A DNA stretch of 64,000 nt from Tetrahymena thermophila SB210 (taxonomy: Eukaryota; Ciliophora; Oligohymenophorea; Hymenostomatida; Tetrahymenidae): positions 1-64,000 of the forward strand of contig NW_002475927.1 in NCBI RefSeq assembly GCF_000189635.1, read 5' to 3'. The translations under genes were made by a program, and so were the position numbers. The notes beneath the pieces are model-generated. The model saw nothing but the letters and a program-made list of their open reading frames with translations. It was not told the DNA's origin and ran no database searches. Below are positions 11,501 to 24,003 of this stretch, one piece after another. Each line of letters begins with the position of its first letter. Positions within the stretch are counted from its first letter, which is position 1.

Positions 11501-14500
11501 CTACAAACAGTAACTTAAAATTATAAAAAAAATATAATCAAATTAGTTAAAATAATATCTGATTTATAAAAAGGAAAAAAACTTTAACATCGAAAATGAT
11601 TTGTACTTAAATATAAAAAGATCAAAAAGTTCTTCTATTTCATCAGACAAAGCTTCGTAGGTATATGATCAAAGTTAAAATATGATTATTTTTAAAGATG
11701 AAGTAGAAGAGGATAATGTTGAATGTATTTACGATGACATTACATATAAAATATATGAGACGTAGAATAATTTAAAATTTTTAAATTTTCAAGCTAATAA
11801 ACTTAAAAAAATATTTGAGCTTTAAGATATAGAATATATTGGTAAGTTATCTTATCTCTTGTAATAGTTTGGAATTTAAAAAGGGAGAATAGTCTCTAAA
11901 ATTAATGGAAAAACTATTATATTTTAAGATTTACCTTACGATTAACAAATGATCAAATATTACAACAGTATACTTAGTTTAATAAAAAGGTAAATACAAA
12001 TTTACTTGTAATAATTATTAAAAAATTATTTTAAAAAAGGTATAACATTTATTTTAATGAGTGCTAAGATACTTAAATATAAAAAGCTAATCTTATTTAA
12101 TTAGAAAAAAATTAAATAAATAGATATTTGAACTCTTAAAAAATATCAAATTAGCTTCAAATCGGGTTGAGAGGATCTATTGTGGGTCTACTTTAAGATA
12201 AAATAGCTTTTTTAAAATAAAACTAAATGAGCTTTGATAAATATTTTTCCTATCTACAAAGCAAGCCTCATCATATTTTAAATATGTTTTTGAAAAAAAA
12301 CAAGTCTTACTTTTTACTATCTGCAAACTTGGTTTTTAAATATGATTTATTTCAAAAGTATGTTTCAGACAAAAAAATCCCTTTTTCAATATACGTTATG
12401 GCAAGAAATATGGATATGAATAGCAGAGTCAAACCCATAGAAATAAGTTAAGACAAGCTACTTTTTTTCTTTTCAGAGCATTAAATTTAGCAGGAGATTA
12501 AAAGGTAAACAAAATTTACTGAGATATAAATGAAATTAAAATAAAATATTTAATTAATTAATTAATTAATTATAGCTTCTTGTTTAGGGGAAGCATTTCT
12601 AAATTTTGGAAGATAAATTTAATTCAAATTTGCACTATGAGTCTAGAAATAATTACAAACTACTAATACGGAAAACAATCAACAAAAAATTCTAAGTTTA
12701 CATATTATGATCAAGAGCTATACCTAAAGGAATCAATCAATCAAATGATTAGAAAAAATTCTTATCTTAGAAATCTTGAAATTGATGAAGGATAAATGTC
12801 ATATGGTGCAGTTTCTGATAGCTTTTTTATGGATACTGAATAATCCAAAATCTAAAAAATTTAATTTTTAAATAGCAATCAAAATATTTTTGATAAAAAT
12901 TTTGACGATATTTATGAAAAATTTTATATTCAGAAAAGAGAACAGTCTTTGGATTACAATGAAGTTGATGTCTATAACAAGGATTATTAGATAAAAAATG
13001 ACTTCGATATAATCGTAGATAAATTACAAAATGATTCAGATGATGAAGATTAAAGAAAAATTATTTTTAATTAATAAATGAGCTAGTCTCTTCCTAAAGA
13101 AGTTCAATTTGAAATAGAAGCTAAGTATTCTTCCTATAACTACACAAAATCTTAGAGTAACTTACTCTTTTTTTTTATTTTTAAATATTTATTTTTTATA
13201 AAATTGCAGCTAAAACCTACAAAGATAATAAAAAATTAACCGAGAGGCTCAATAATTATTTGAAAGAAAGAGGAAAAGTTTTTACAATAAAAAACTAATT
13301 CAGAGGAATCAATTTCTTATTTTAAATAGTTAGCAATAGAAGCTATTATGCATTAATAAATAAATACAAAGATTAAAGTTTTTGTTAAAGTGGTGATGAC
13401 TATTTTAGTATTAGTAATCTCATACCTTCTTCATAACAAAACGATTAAATCTATTGCTTTTTGTATGACTATGAAAAAAAATTAAGATATTTTATTATTA
13501 TTTAAGAAAAAAAATAAATTAAACTTTTGCTCAACATTATTGAAATGAATTTGGAAGGATTTCTAATGGAAAAATTAATAGTTAAATAGTTGCAGAATAG
13601 TTTACTTTAAGAACTTTTCTCGTTAAAGCCAGACACAAATAGATATTTAAAAATATAAAAATATTTAAAGAATATCAATCATACTTAAAGAGAAAAAAAA
13701 CTCCGTATTGATTGTCCAATTTCAGTGTAATATCACTTAATAGTAGATTCTAAGCAAATTAATAACTTCTACCATAGCATAACTCGCAGCTATACATTAA
13801 ATTTTAAGTAATTAGGTAAATGCTTCGTGAATGCTTCTATGCTATAGATTAAAACTTAAGATAATTTATCACAAAAGAAGTATAATGATAACTTTAATGA
13901 TGATGAAAGCAGTTTAAGCTCTACTCATCAATTGCTCTCCATATCCGGTACTCAAAACCAATAAAATGTGGATAACAAACATATTTCTTTTTAATTTTCC
14001 ACTTTGTTGGTTTTGCATATTATGCCTACTAATTAGAGATACAAAGCATATAGGCTTATTTTATCATTAGCTGACTTAAGAGAAATGGATATCATAATAT
14101 TTAAACATTTTCAAAAGGATTTTTTCAAAGAGAGCATGCTTCAAAGGCTAGTTAAATTAGTAAGTTAACAAATAATTAAAATAAAAACTCTTTTAGGCTC
14201 TGTACTAGCCCTTTCTTCTGACAGAGTATAGACTATTCATTCTGCTAGTGGTAAAAAGGTTGTGCTAAAGCTAAGCCGATTTAATCCTTACTAAGACGAA
14301 GATTTAATGCTTAGAAATTTTAGAAGTTCTAGTGTTATAAATGCTAATTAAAACTCATAAAGTTAATACAATTAATTAGAACAAAGAAATTCATTATTAA
14401 CTTTTCAAGAGTAAGAAAATTTGGCAAAATAAGAAAATAAAAAGTGGAGAGTATTTATAAAGTAGCTTAAGTATACAAAAAACAAAGTGCTTAAGCACGA

Positions 14501-16838
14501 ATACGAGCTAAATGACTCAGTTTTTAGAAAGAAGCTGATGCATGAAATAATTGAGCCTAGAAGAATTATTCTACAAAGAGTATAAAAATTTTTTAATAGA
14601 GAATACACCTTAATTACAGTTTTTAGAGATGTTTTAAAAAACATTTTTGTGATACAGATTTACATTCCAAAAACATGTAGAACAATTTTTGTTTAATTTG
14701 ATATGGAAAACTTGAAGCAAATAAATGCTTAAATTATAAATTAGTGGATTTAGCAAAAGCTTTTGTTTTTCCATAATAATACTTAAATTCCTCCATTCTC
14801 TTCCTTTTTATATTTTTCTTAAAGGATTTAAGCAACAACAAAAGAAAAGCTACAATAAATATTTGAAAATGAAAGTAAAATTATTATTCTTTTTTGATAG
14901 ACTTTTTATTTTTTTTTAATATTTTTTATTTAGAAAATGAAAAGGAACAAATGTCTATTTTTAAGTGGTAAAAAATAAATAGTGATATTCAGAAAAAGAA
15001 TGACCATAAAGTCCCGTTTTTTAATATAGGAACTCCGAAGTCAATAATTAAAAAAAAGATATATGACGAGTTAAGATTAAGCAACTTTAGCAATTCCGTA
15101 TAAAGATCTCAAAATATAAATAAAAGAGTAGATTTTGAAGATTTTTAGGGTTTTTCTTCATAAGCTAAAAATGTAATTGAAAGCAATAAAAGGTAGCAAT
15201 TCAAAAGATCTGTGCATAAAAAAACATGCATCATACCGAATTAAGTTAATCAGTAATTAAAATATCCATTAAATACCAAAAATAATTATTAAATGAATTA
15301 TTAATAGAATTTAGTAAAGAAGATATTTATAGGACATTATTAATGACAAACTATAAATTATAAGATGCAGACCATAGAATCTTATTAACTATTTTAAATC
15401 AGAAGATATAGTTAAAAATGAGAAATTTTAAGTATTTAAGTAAATAACTCAAAGCCTTGACTAAGGATTTCAATAAAGAATAGAAAATATTTAGCTTTCT
15501 AATATGACACGTTTTATTGAGATGTAAATATGGGACAATATTATTGAGGACATTTATTTCTTGCCTAATGATCTTAAGAAGGACATCATGATAATGATTG
15601 GAGACTTTAGCTTTCAAGTCTAAGAATTACTGCATTATGAAAATTTAAATGTAGATGGAAAGTAGGACATATAGATTGACATTTGTATTAATTTGATATA
15701 GGTAAATTTTTATTTAATTTGTCTTACATTATTAATTAATTTTATTTCCTTAGTCGATTTAGAAACCTTAATCTGTTAAATTAAGAAGACAATAACAAGA
15801 ACACAATGCAAATCTCTAGCATATGTCTCCCACGTAATACTTTTAAAATTAATTTAATACTAATTAGTTATTAATAAATATAGATTTAGCTTACTGAGAT
15901 AGCAGTTACTTGATTTTTATTTTCTTCCTGTTGAATTTATACCTTATAATGCAACTACTGATTTTAACTTATAAATTAACAATTTTTAAATTAATGAAAA
16001 AAAACCATAATAAATAACTATAAATTTAAGAGAAATTATTAATGTGTTCATAGCTGATGGGTTTTACAAATCTTAAAGCAATTACTAAAACTCTAGAATG
16101 AATTATTCAGAACTAAAGCAGCTTTGCTATTTTATTCTTTACAAAATTAAAAAATAAAACTTTCTTGACTTAATTGAAAAGAAAAAAATTAAGAAACCAA
16201 AGCAGTAAAATAATCTTATTATTAAAGGGTTAACTTTGATGGATAAAACCTCAATAATAGAAACTCCTAAGAAAATAGTAACTGATAATTTTGCAAACAG
16301 TGACTGTTCATCAAAAACAGATAGAAAGAGAACTTTTTCATTTAGTTTATATCCTATAAAGTCCCCTGTAAAAATAGATAGTTTTTAAAGCTAAGATTCA
16401 AGTTATTGCAATGATGAAGAAAATAGAGAGGAAGCATCATCAATCTCAATAAAACAATTTGATTTAAACCAGAGCTTTTTAATGTCGAGAAATACTTCAA
16501 GATTATCAGTTAATTTTCTCAAGCCAATATAACTTTTCTTAGAAAATTCTTTCTATAAAAAAACAATATTAATTGATCTTAAAAATAAAATATTTTTAAG
16601 CACTACATTTTACACACTATAAAATTCTTTCAAATTTGTTGTTTTCAGACCAGGATGTTAAGAAAAGCTTGAAAAAATAAAAAATATAATGTATTTTAAT
16701 GATCGATTATTTTCATTTAAATACTTCTTTCAATTAAAAGATTATTAAGAAATATTAAGATAAGCCACTCTATACTCTTCTGAGAAGCTCTTAAAGGAGT
16801 ATAAAAATTAAACAAAAAACTAAAAAAGTTATTATTGA
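5576..16838 (+). CDS. Giant protein of unknown function, 12 exons
   Basis: A phase-consistent chain of 12 exons gives 3,538 residues, ATG at 5576 to TGA at 16836-16838. Introns: 5807-5865, 6911-6961, 10273-10333, 10780-10833, 11510-11573, 11990-12039, 12505-12575, 13157-13209, 14875-14933, 15253-15307 and 15685-15753 (50-71 nt). The N-terminal ~400 residues look globular and helical. Next come ~1,100 residues of Q/N/S/K-rich low-complexity sequence in one 3.3-kb exon (6962-10272). The C-terminal ~1,800 residues return to more ordered composition, with aromatic and hydrophobic clusters (SFCSTLWPSAFWMFFHNLQ; YRLILSLADLREMDIII; REYTLITVFRDVLKNIFVIQ). No transmembrane run or catalytic motif was recognised. 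One gene rather than two is inferred because every exon joins in phase with no internal TGA; a fusion of two models cannot be excluded. Confidence 0.72.
12549..12572. repeat. (TTAA)n simple repeat within an intron
   Basis: About six tandem TTAA units sit directly before the 3' splice site of the 12505-12575 intron of the giant gene. This is ordinary intronic simple sequence. Confidence 0.8.
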
Positions 16839-16878
16839 AAATTAAAATATCATTTAAAGACAGACATACAATCAAACT

Positions 16879-16908
16879 ATTTATTTATTTATTTATTTAT
16901 TTATTTAT
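16879..16908. repeat. (ATTT)n simple repeat between convergent genes
   Basis: Seven or so tandem ATTT units lie 40 bp past the stop of the giant plus-strand gene, in the 182-bp gap to the stop of the minus-strand gene at 17021. The gap is presumably the shared 3' UTR and terminator interval of two convergent genes. Confidence 0.8.
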
Positions 16909-17020
16909 ATTATTTCAAAGTTTTTACATTTTATTAAATTATTTTTTAAATAAATTAATCCTTCTTTCTTTTTTTACAATATAAAATTTTAAATAATTTT
17001 AAAAATTAATAATTGACAAA

Positions 17021-20000
17021 TCAATTAACTTGCAATTCTTCTTACTTTTGTTAAATATTTTATTTATTCTTGAAAGAATTCATAATTAATAACTAGTTAT
17101 GATCTTAATTCTTATTATTAGTATATTCTTGCTTAAAATTAGTTTCCTCTGTTTGTTTTGTATTTTTAACTTTTTTTTATTATCCAAATTTATGAAATTT
17201 TTAATTATTTTTGTTAACTTTCCCTTAAAAACTTTAATTTAAATGTTGTTGTTTTGGCTGTTAATTTGGCACAAAAGCAGTTTTTACTTTTCTAACTGGG
17301 TCAAGTCTTTATTTATTATCTAACCCAGCATTAAATTTATTATCTTAATTGTTTTAAGTTACTATATTTGAGTTTTAGTTTTAAATAATATTTTGATCAA
17401 TTTTTGGATAATTTTATTTCTTTATTTCATCTTGTTTATCAGAAATTGTAGTATTACTTTATTTTTAGCCAATATTTGCGCTTTTTCCTTAAATATAATC
17501 CATGAAGTCAATATGCTACTGGTATTAATTTAAAAGTTATCCACTTTTAGGAGATCCAGTCTAAATCATAACTTTTGAATCAATAGTATTTTTGATTTTC
17601 TAACTACTATCTAAATGGTAAATATGTGATGAATCTTTTCTAGTAAGAGAATTTTAGCTAAATTTTTTTTAAATAAGGGCCTACTAATCTAAAGATTATA
17701 TTTAATTTATTATTAAAGAAGGTATATTATTTTAAGCTTAATTTTAAGCATTTAGCCAAGGAGACTATTACCTAGGTGAGGGAGATTACTTCTTCTTTAC
17801 ATACTTTTAAATATATGAAGGTGTAGTAGTTATATTTTCTTAGCTACTTGGACTTTTACCAAACTAATTTCCATTAAATTTTAATTAAAACACTTTCATT
17901 TTATCACTTGAGGTGCTATTGGCATTCACTTAATTCACCTTTATGTCATTTTTACTTTGAATTTGTGTAATTTCGAATTATTTATTTTAAATATTATTAT
18001 TACTATTTTCATTTTCATATTATTTACTTAAAAGAATATTTGATGATTAGTCAATATTTTAATTTTAAGGTATAATTTATTATTGTTAACTATAATTCTA
18101 ATATTAATTCTATATTTATTATATATTTTATTGCTATAAATTTAACTATTAAGGGTACAGAGAAGGTGAAATAATGTTTAATAGTTAATCTACTTATTAA
18201 AAATTACCTGGGCTATGGATATTAGTGCTTGGAATATTAGTTTATTTTTAATTTTAGATATTTTTCTGTATCAAAGATATATTTTTTATCAAAAGTATCT
18301 AGTTTTATTAATTTTAGTGCTCTGAATCCCCTACTAAATTTTAGATACTTCTATTTCCGTCATAATCATGTTATCCCTCCTCTCTTTCTCTTTTCTTTTA
18401 TCTTAGCCTTATTGGAGGAATAGCTCTATGTTTAGGGAATCTTAAAGGAGATAGAGATTTTGACTTAATCTAAGTATTGAAATTAAAATCTAGTACTCTG
18501 CTATTAATTATAGAATCAGCTTCACTCTCAAATTCTTCTTAATTGTAAATTTTTTTGCTGTGAATTGGTGCTACCTTTGAAGATAATGTATTTATTACTT
18601 GAATAGGTTTATTGATAAAGCTATTTGACTAGTTTTCTTCATTATCTTCTTTTTCTAAATCTAGATAACCTAAAATTTCTTTTGGCTCAACAACATTCTT
18701 AAGGTTTGAGTTATCTTAACTTATTTAGTTATATTGGATAGAAGTGTTTTAATTGTTGAAAAAGTTAGCAGCTTTATTTTCTTCTAACTAGGAATGAGAA
18801 TCTTTATAATAATTTGTATGATATTTATATTGCTAAAATGACTTTAATCTTTACTAGGATTTAAATTATTGTAAAACTTATTAATTATTTTGAATGTGTA
18901 AATTTATGTTAAAGCTGCTTGGAAATAATATTTATTAGTTATTCTATGTCGGAAATTTTAGATTAGTATTTAGGTCTATTTTTTTCAATTTTTATTGTAA
19001 TTATTATTATTGAGTATTTGTTTCTTACTAATTCTACTCTTGATCTTTTCTCAAAGAATTAAACGAATTTCCATATATTTTCATTTCTGCTAAAGGCTGT
19101 AAGGAGTTGGGAGAATTGGAAAGATGAAAATTGTAAAATGCGTTTTAGTTTATTTAAGAGTCTCCATATTTCTTCATCAATTAATTTTAATAAATGTCTT
19201 TTGCAATTTCTTTGTTTTCCCATTTTAAAAATTATTCCTCAGTAACTCTTAGCATTTAACTGTTTTTTTCTTCTTCCTCTTCACTAGTATTACCTTCTTC
19301 AATATTTCTCTCTCCATTATTTTTTTGATTAATACCATCGATAAATCTACCCTCACTATATTTTAAATATATTATACTTTAATTTTTATGGAAAATAGAA
19401 GATGTTTTATTTGCCTTACAGTTAAACTTTCTAAGAGTATTCCATTTATTTTGGTGAAAATTTTTAGCTTGAAACAACTAATTAGTTATTAGTTTCTTTT
19501 TAATTTCGAAGATTAGATGTCTACTAGTTAGAAGAAGAATTAGAGGTGCCACCAAAATGAAAATTAGATCTATTTCCAAACTTTTATGGAAAATTAGGTT
19601 AATTTCTGTAAGGGAAAGGACGATTATTTTGGTAGAATTATTTACTTTTAAACGCGCTTAAAGTATTACCAAAACTCCTTACATCTGTAAAACCTGGGTC
19701 TTCTTAATCCCATGAATCGAGACTCTTTTTTTTAGAAACGTTCCTTGTTTTGAGTATTGATTAATTATTAGCAGAAGCTGTTTCAGCATCTAGTAATGCA
19801 AATTTTGGGTTAAGTTCTTCATCCTCTCCTTGCATGTCTATGAATTTTTATCCATCTAAGATTTTACTTCTACTTTTATTTGATTAGTCTTGCGTTTGCG
19901 ATTACTTTTATGACTTAAAGCTAGCTTGCCTCTCATTTTCTGAATTCATATTATTTTTTACAGCATATGAGAATCTCTTATTTACATCTTAGCTATGATT

Positions 20001-20054
20001 TTTAGGATTATCTGAGAGTGCATTTTTTTCTTGATTTGCTAGATAATTTAACAT
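17021..20054 (-). CDS. Hypothetical Asn/Gln/Ser-rich protein
   Basis: Two exons joined by a 64-nt intron (19356-19419, GTAAGG...ATATAG) give 989 residues from ATG at 20054 to TGA at 17021-17023. The protein is almost entirely low-complexity Q/N/S/K. More ordered islands lie near residue 90 (GEDEELNPKFALLDAETA), around residues 120-140 (KKKSLDSWDQEDPGFTDVRS), and just after the intron (acidic EEEEEK followed by RVTEEQFLKWENKEIAKD). Short basic, Pro-containing patches (SPLRFPKHRAIPPIRLRQKK) could be phosphorylation or interaction motifs. No membrane segment, signal or catalytic motif was seen. Function unknown. Continuous lack of TGA over 3 kb supports coding. Confidence 0.75.
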
Positions 20055-20860
20055 AGATTTAATTTCATAACTTTGTCAATCAATATTTTAATTATTTGTT
20101 AAATAACTTATCAACCAATTATAAAATTTTTTATTTTTGATAAGAGTATATTAACTGTAATTCCTAATAATAACAATTAATTTATTCATTAAAATAATAA
20201 TTATAAAATAAATTATTTAGAACATTTTCTTGCATTAAAAACATTTTATTTAAAATGAAACATATTTAAAATTTTTTGACATTTCTATTAATATTGCTCA
20301 AATAAATTAAAACATGTAAAAGATAAATCATAAATAAATAAATATTTTTTTATTTATTATTTTTATATTGTTTTTAATTTAAAAAAATAATGATCAAATT
20401 ACAAAATTTTGAGTTTAAAAGTAAAATATCAATTTTAATTGATAAAATTATTTTGCGAAGAATTCTTCAATTAAATTTTGCAAATCTAATTTATTTTATT
20501 TGATTCTAACATATCTTAATAAAATTTGTTTTCTATTAAATAAATTTTAAACCTATTCAAAATTTTTAAATATGCAATCAAAATATTTTCAAAGAATAAC
20601 TATTAGAAAAAAATAAATTCTCAATGGTCGATTGATTTCTTTCTTTGTAAAAAATAGTACTTAAAATTAGTACAACCAACAGAAACTACATAAAAAATGG
20701 CTGATTTTATATATTTAATAATTTAGAGATTTGTTGCTACTTTGAAGTGTATTTATATTGCTAGCGCTTTCTCAATTTTAAGCTTTTAAGATAAATAAAT
20801 ACAGCTAAATTTTTATGTAGTACAAGTTTGATATATGATTTATTAGCTATTTTAGAAAAA
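20055..20860. other. AT-rich spacer upstream of the Asn/Gln-rich gene
   Basis: This 0.8-kb interval lies between the start of the 17021-20054 gene and the 3' end of cytochrome c1, both on the minus strand. It has very low G+C and no supported ORF. It likely holds one promoter and one 3' UTR. Confidence 0.55.
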
Positions 20861-22709
20861 TCAAGCCCAGAAGTAACCTCTGAATTAGTAAGCTCTGGAA
20901 TTGTATCCACCATATTTGAAGTGATTGTAGTAAACACCATCTCTAACAGCGTACATTTCCCATCTTAAGGAGAGAAGGTTTCTGTAGTAGGCCTTTGTCT
21001 TGAAATACTTGAAGGGAAGGATAAGTAAACCACCAGTGAAGACCATATAATATCTAACCATCTTATCGGGTCTCTTGTAACCAACTCTTCTTTACATGAA
21101 GTTAATGAAGTTAGAAACATCATAAGCCATCTAGGGAGTAGAAGCGGGGGTACCATCATCGTAATCAACCAAACCATCAACTAATTATCTGGGCATACCT
21201 TTTTTTATAATTTATATGTTAATAAACCTTTTACATTTAAATGTTATATTTTATTGAATCTTTTTTTTATATTTTTTGAATAGGCAGGCAATATATATTT
21301 AAAAATAGTGCAATTTGAAAATTATTCAAGTCTATCTGTTTGTGATGGATGAATAACTTCTGGTAAGATATTTAAATGAATGAATTAATGAAAATTTGTT
21401 TTATAGATCTTAAGTTTATTTGCAAATATATTTATTTCTTAGAGAATTGAATTAAATATCTTTATTATTTTAGTTAGAAATTTAATAAAATTTAATTATG
21501 GTCTAAAAGATATTTTTATAATTTTGATGAAGGAAACTCATTTATTTCACATAGAAGCTTCAAATAATGATCCTATGCAGCTTATTCATGACTAAAATCG
21601 GTCTTAACAAAATTTTATTGAAAAGCTGTTAATGCAAATCGTATTTTATTGGCATATTTTTGAATCAATCTTACTTTAATATTAATATTGTATCAATAAT
21701 TCTAATTTCATAACTATAAAATTTGAATTTATGCTTAAAAATATTTTGCTAAATTATATTAAAAATGTCTATAAAGCCTTAATTTTTTTATATTTTTCAG
21801 TTCTCTTAACTCTCCATTTCTTATGATTTATTTGTTTTTGTAAAAATAACCACTTTGCTAAAAATTTTATATCTTTCTTTCTTTCTTTCAAACAATTTCT
21901 AAAATATTTAATCTTAGAGTAAAAAATAAAAAATTTGTTCAAGTTCTGATGCGTTTGGCTATATTTCAATCTCAATATATCTGTTTGTGCTTATCATTTC
22001 ATTTTTTAAATTAGAAATTATAATTTAAAATTATATTTTTTCTTCCTGCTAAGAATATTCTTTGAAAATAGTAAAAGATTTGCTTACCAATAATCATGTG
22101 ATCGAAGTAAGGATTGAAGTATTTGCCCTTAGGAACATCCATACCGAAAGGAGGAGTGAAGTGATAACCAGTAGAAATGTTATAAATGTAGTTAATACCA
22201 CCAGGTCTAAGCTTAATCTTAGAGAAATCAGTAGGCCAGACACCACCGTTAGCATTCTTAGCTTGATCCTAAGAGAAGTAAGGAGGATAGATGTGATCGC
22301 AAATAACTCTATCTCTCTCATCCCATTCTTGATAGTAATATTGTTTAAAATGTTGATGGGCAGGGTGAATAGTGAAATCGCTAACCATTTGAGCTAATTC
22401 TAATTATCTGTAAGCCTTATCCAATAAGTAATCGTACTTCTTGTAAATCATACCATGACAGTTACCGCAATTTCTGGCAAAAACTTGGAAACCTCTTCTG
22501 ACTGAACCAGAATCGTAGGTACCCAAGAATGAAAATTGGGGCCAATAATTATGACCCTTGTGGGTACCAACTTCGGTAACCAATTCTTCATAACCCTTAA
22601 TACCCCAGAAAGCACCAATATCATCTCTATAAATGAAATTCTAGACTTCCTTGTTTTGGGAGTTAGCTAAGGACAAACCGATAATACCTGCAGCGACGAA
22701 ACTCTTCAT
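20861..22709 (-). CDS. CYC1: Cytochrome c1, heme subunit of respiratory complex III
   Basis: Exons 22709-22088 and 21198-20861 encode 319 residues. The protein carries the c-type heme of the mitochondrial bc1 complex, passing electrons from the Rieske protein to cytochrome c at the outer face of the inner membrane. Heme attachment is CGNCH (C81, C84, H85). Family landmarks follow: GGVWPTDFSKI, YIYNISTGY, FNPYF, then IIGM with the likely axial Met209, then the acidic DYDDGTPAS block and a C-terminal membrane helix (YYMVFTGGLLILPF). The splice falls inside IIGM and restores the motif, which fixes both splice sites. A ~50-residue matrix-side extension follows the anchor. Codon use is biased (GGT, AAG, TTC; few TAA/TAG), as in highly expressed Tetrahymena genes. 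The intron is 889 nt, far longer than the others here. It is divergently arranged with bL12m. Confidence 0.95.
21199..22087 (-). other. Long 889-nt intron of cytochrome c1
   Basis: A GTAAGC donor at 22087 and an AAAAAAAG acceptor at 21199 bound this intron. It is AT-rich. A short open frame inside it (21769-21975, minus) has the Lys/Ile/Phe composition of random AT-rich DNA. I looked for box C/D-like motifs and saw no convincing pair. It is about fifteen times the typical intron length of this window. Confidence 0.85.
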
Positions 22710-24003
22710 TTCTTCTTGCTTTTTCTAATTATCTTAATAACTCTTTTTTGACTTTTCGTCTTTATTAAATTATTAATATTTTTTAATTATCTTTTTGTAT
22801 TTTTATTTCTCTCTCTTTCTTTCTTCCTTGATTTGTTTGATTTCTCTTTCTTTATTACAAGTTTTTATTTCTTCATATCAATTTTCCTTCTTTCCTTTTT
22901 AGATTTTTCATGTTTTTTATTCTTGTCTTTGTATTTTATGGGGCATCAATAATCAATTTCTTCTTTATTCCTGCATATCTCAACTACTCGCTTCTCATTT
23001 TCCTTAAGATCTTTACAGAATCATTCATTTACATTTAGATTTCATTTAATGTTAATTGGATTATTTTAAAGTGTTATTTATTTATTTATTTGCATTTATT
23101 TTAAAATGTTAATTTTTTATATAGTAAAAACAAAAATCTTTATTTATTGATTTCATTTTTAAATGTTTTTTAAAAGATTTATAAATGAATTATTTTAAAT
23201 ATGACAATTAAAAATTTTATTTTTTAAAAAAGCATCTTTATTTCAAATCATATGTTAAACAAACTCTGCCTATCTACCTACATACCAACCTACTCCTGTT
23301 TTAAAGCATAAGTTTCAATATTGTGACAAGAATTTTAAATCTTTATAGTTTTCAAAACTCTAAAAAAATTTTAAATGTAAAAAATAATATTTTTTATTTG
23401 TAACAAATTGTAAAGTTTTAAGCATAATGATTTATCTTTTATCTCTACTAAATGAAATAATAATAAATTGCATGGCCTAAAATTAAAAATGTATTTATTT
23501 ACAAATTTAAACTTGATTATATTGCTTTTTTAATTAAAGAAAAAATAAATTTTTGATATCTAATTAGATTATTTTAATTAAAAATAAGTTTTTTGATTGA
23601 AAGTCTATTATTTCTTTAAGTTGAAGACTCATAAAAATAGTTTCACATAAAATTTAATATCAAAAATAATAAAATAATTTAACTTAGTTAATAGCTAATT
23701 CTAATATATGTGCATTTCACGAACATTCTACGAATAGTTAAAGAAACAAAATTTGCTTGAAAAAAGATTCGAAAACAATCAATTAATGAATGAATGTATG
23801 TATTTGTGTATCATTAACTCATTTCCTACATACTCTTAAAATATTAAAAAATTAAGAAAGGTATTGACCATAATTAAAAGAAAAATAAAAGACAAAAAAA
23901 TTAAGAAGAAATATTTATTTTAAATAAGATTTGTTAACACAAATTAATACAAACAAAATAAAGTAGAGGAAGAAGGATCTATACTAATTTTAACAGAGTA
24001 ATT
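22710..24003. promoter_or_regulatory. Divergent promoter interval, CYC1 / bL12m
   Basis: A 1.3-kb gene-free interval lies between the starts of two nuclear genes for mitochondrial proteins. Two patches stand out from the AT-rich background. One is a pyrimidine-rich tract at 22807-22851 (purine-rich on the CYC1 sense strand, about 100-140 bp before its ATG). The other is a C-rich island at 23263-23298 with repeated CCTAC/CCAACCTAC-type units. Neither matches a motif I can name. Shared regulation is an inference from the head-to-head arrangement. Confidence 0.45.

Noticed and set aside
2340-16838. Impression of a pseudogene-rich or gene-poor region because of frequent TAA/TAG
   Set aside because: Under code 6 these codons are Gln. 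The frames are continuous, exons join in phase and end at TGA, so there is no sign of decay.
21769-21975. 68-codon minus-strand frame inside the cytochrome c1 intron
   Set aside because: Its Lys/Ile/Phe composition is that of random AT-rich DNA, it has no recognisable motif, and it lies wholly within a well-defined intron.
21199-22087. Possible box C/D snoRNA in the long CYC1 intron
   Set aside because: Isolated TGATGA-like and CTGA-like strings occur, but with no proper pairing of C and D boxes or terminal stem.
22062-22397. Open frame of 111 codons on the plus strand
   Set aside because: It lies antisense to the first exon of cytochrome c1, whose heme-binding and other family motifs on the minus strand are unambiguous.
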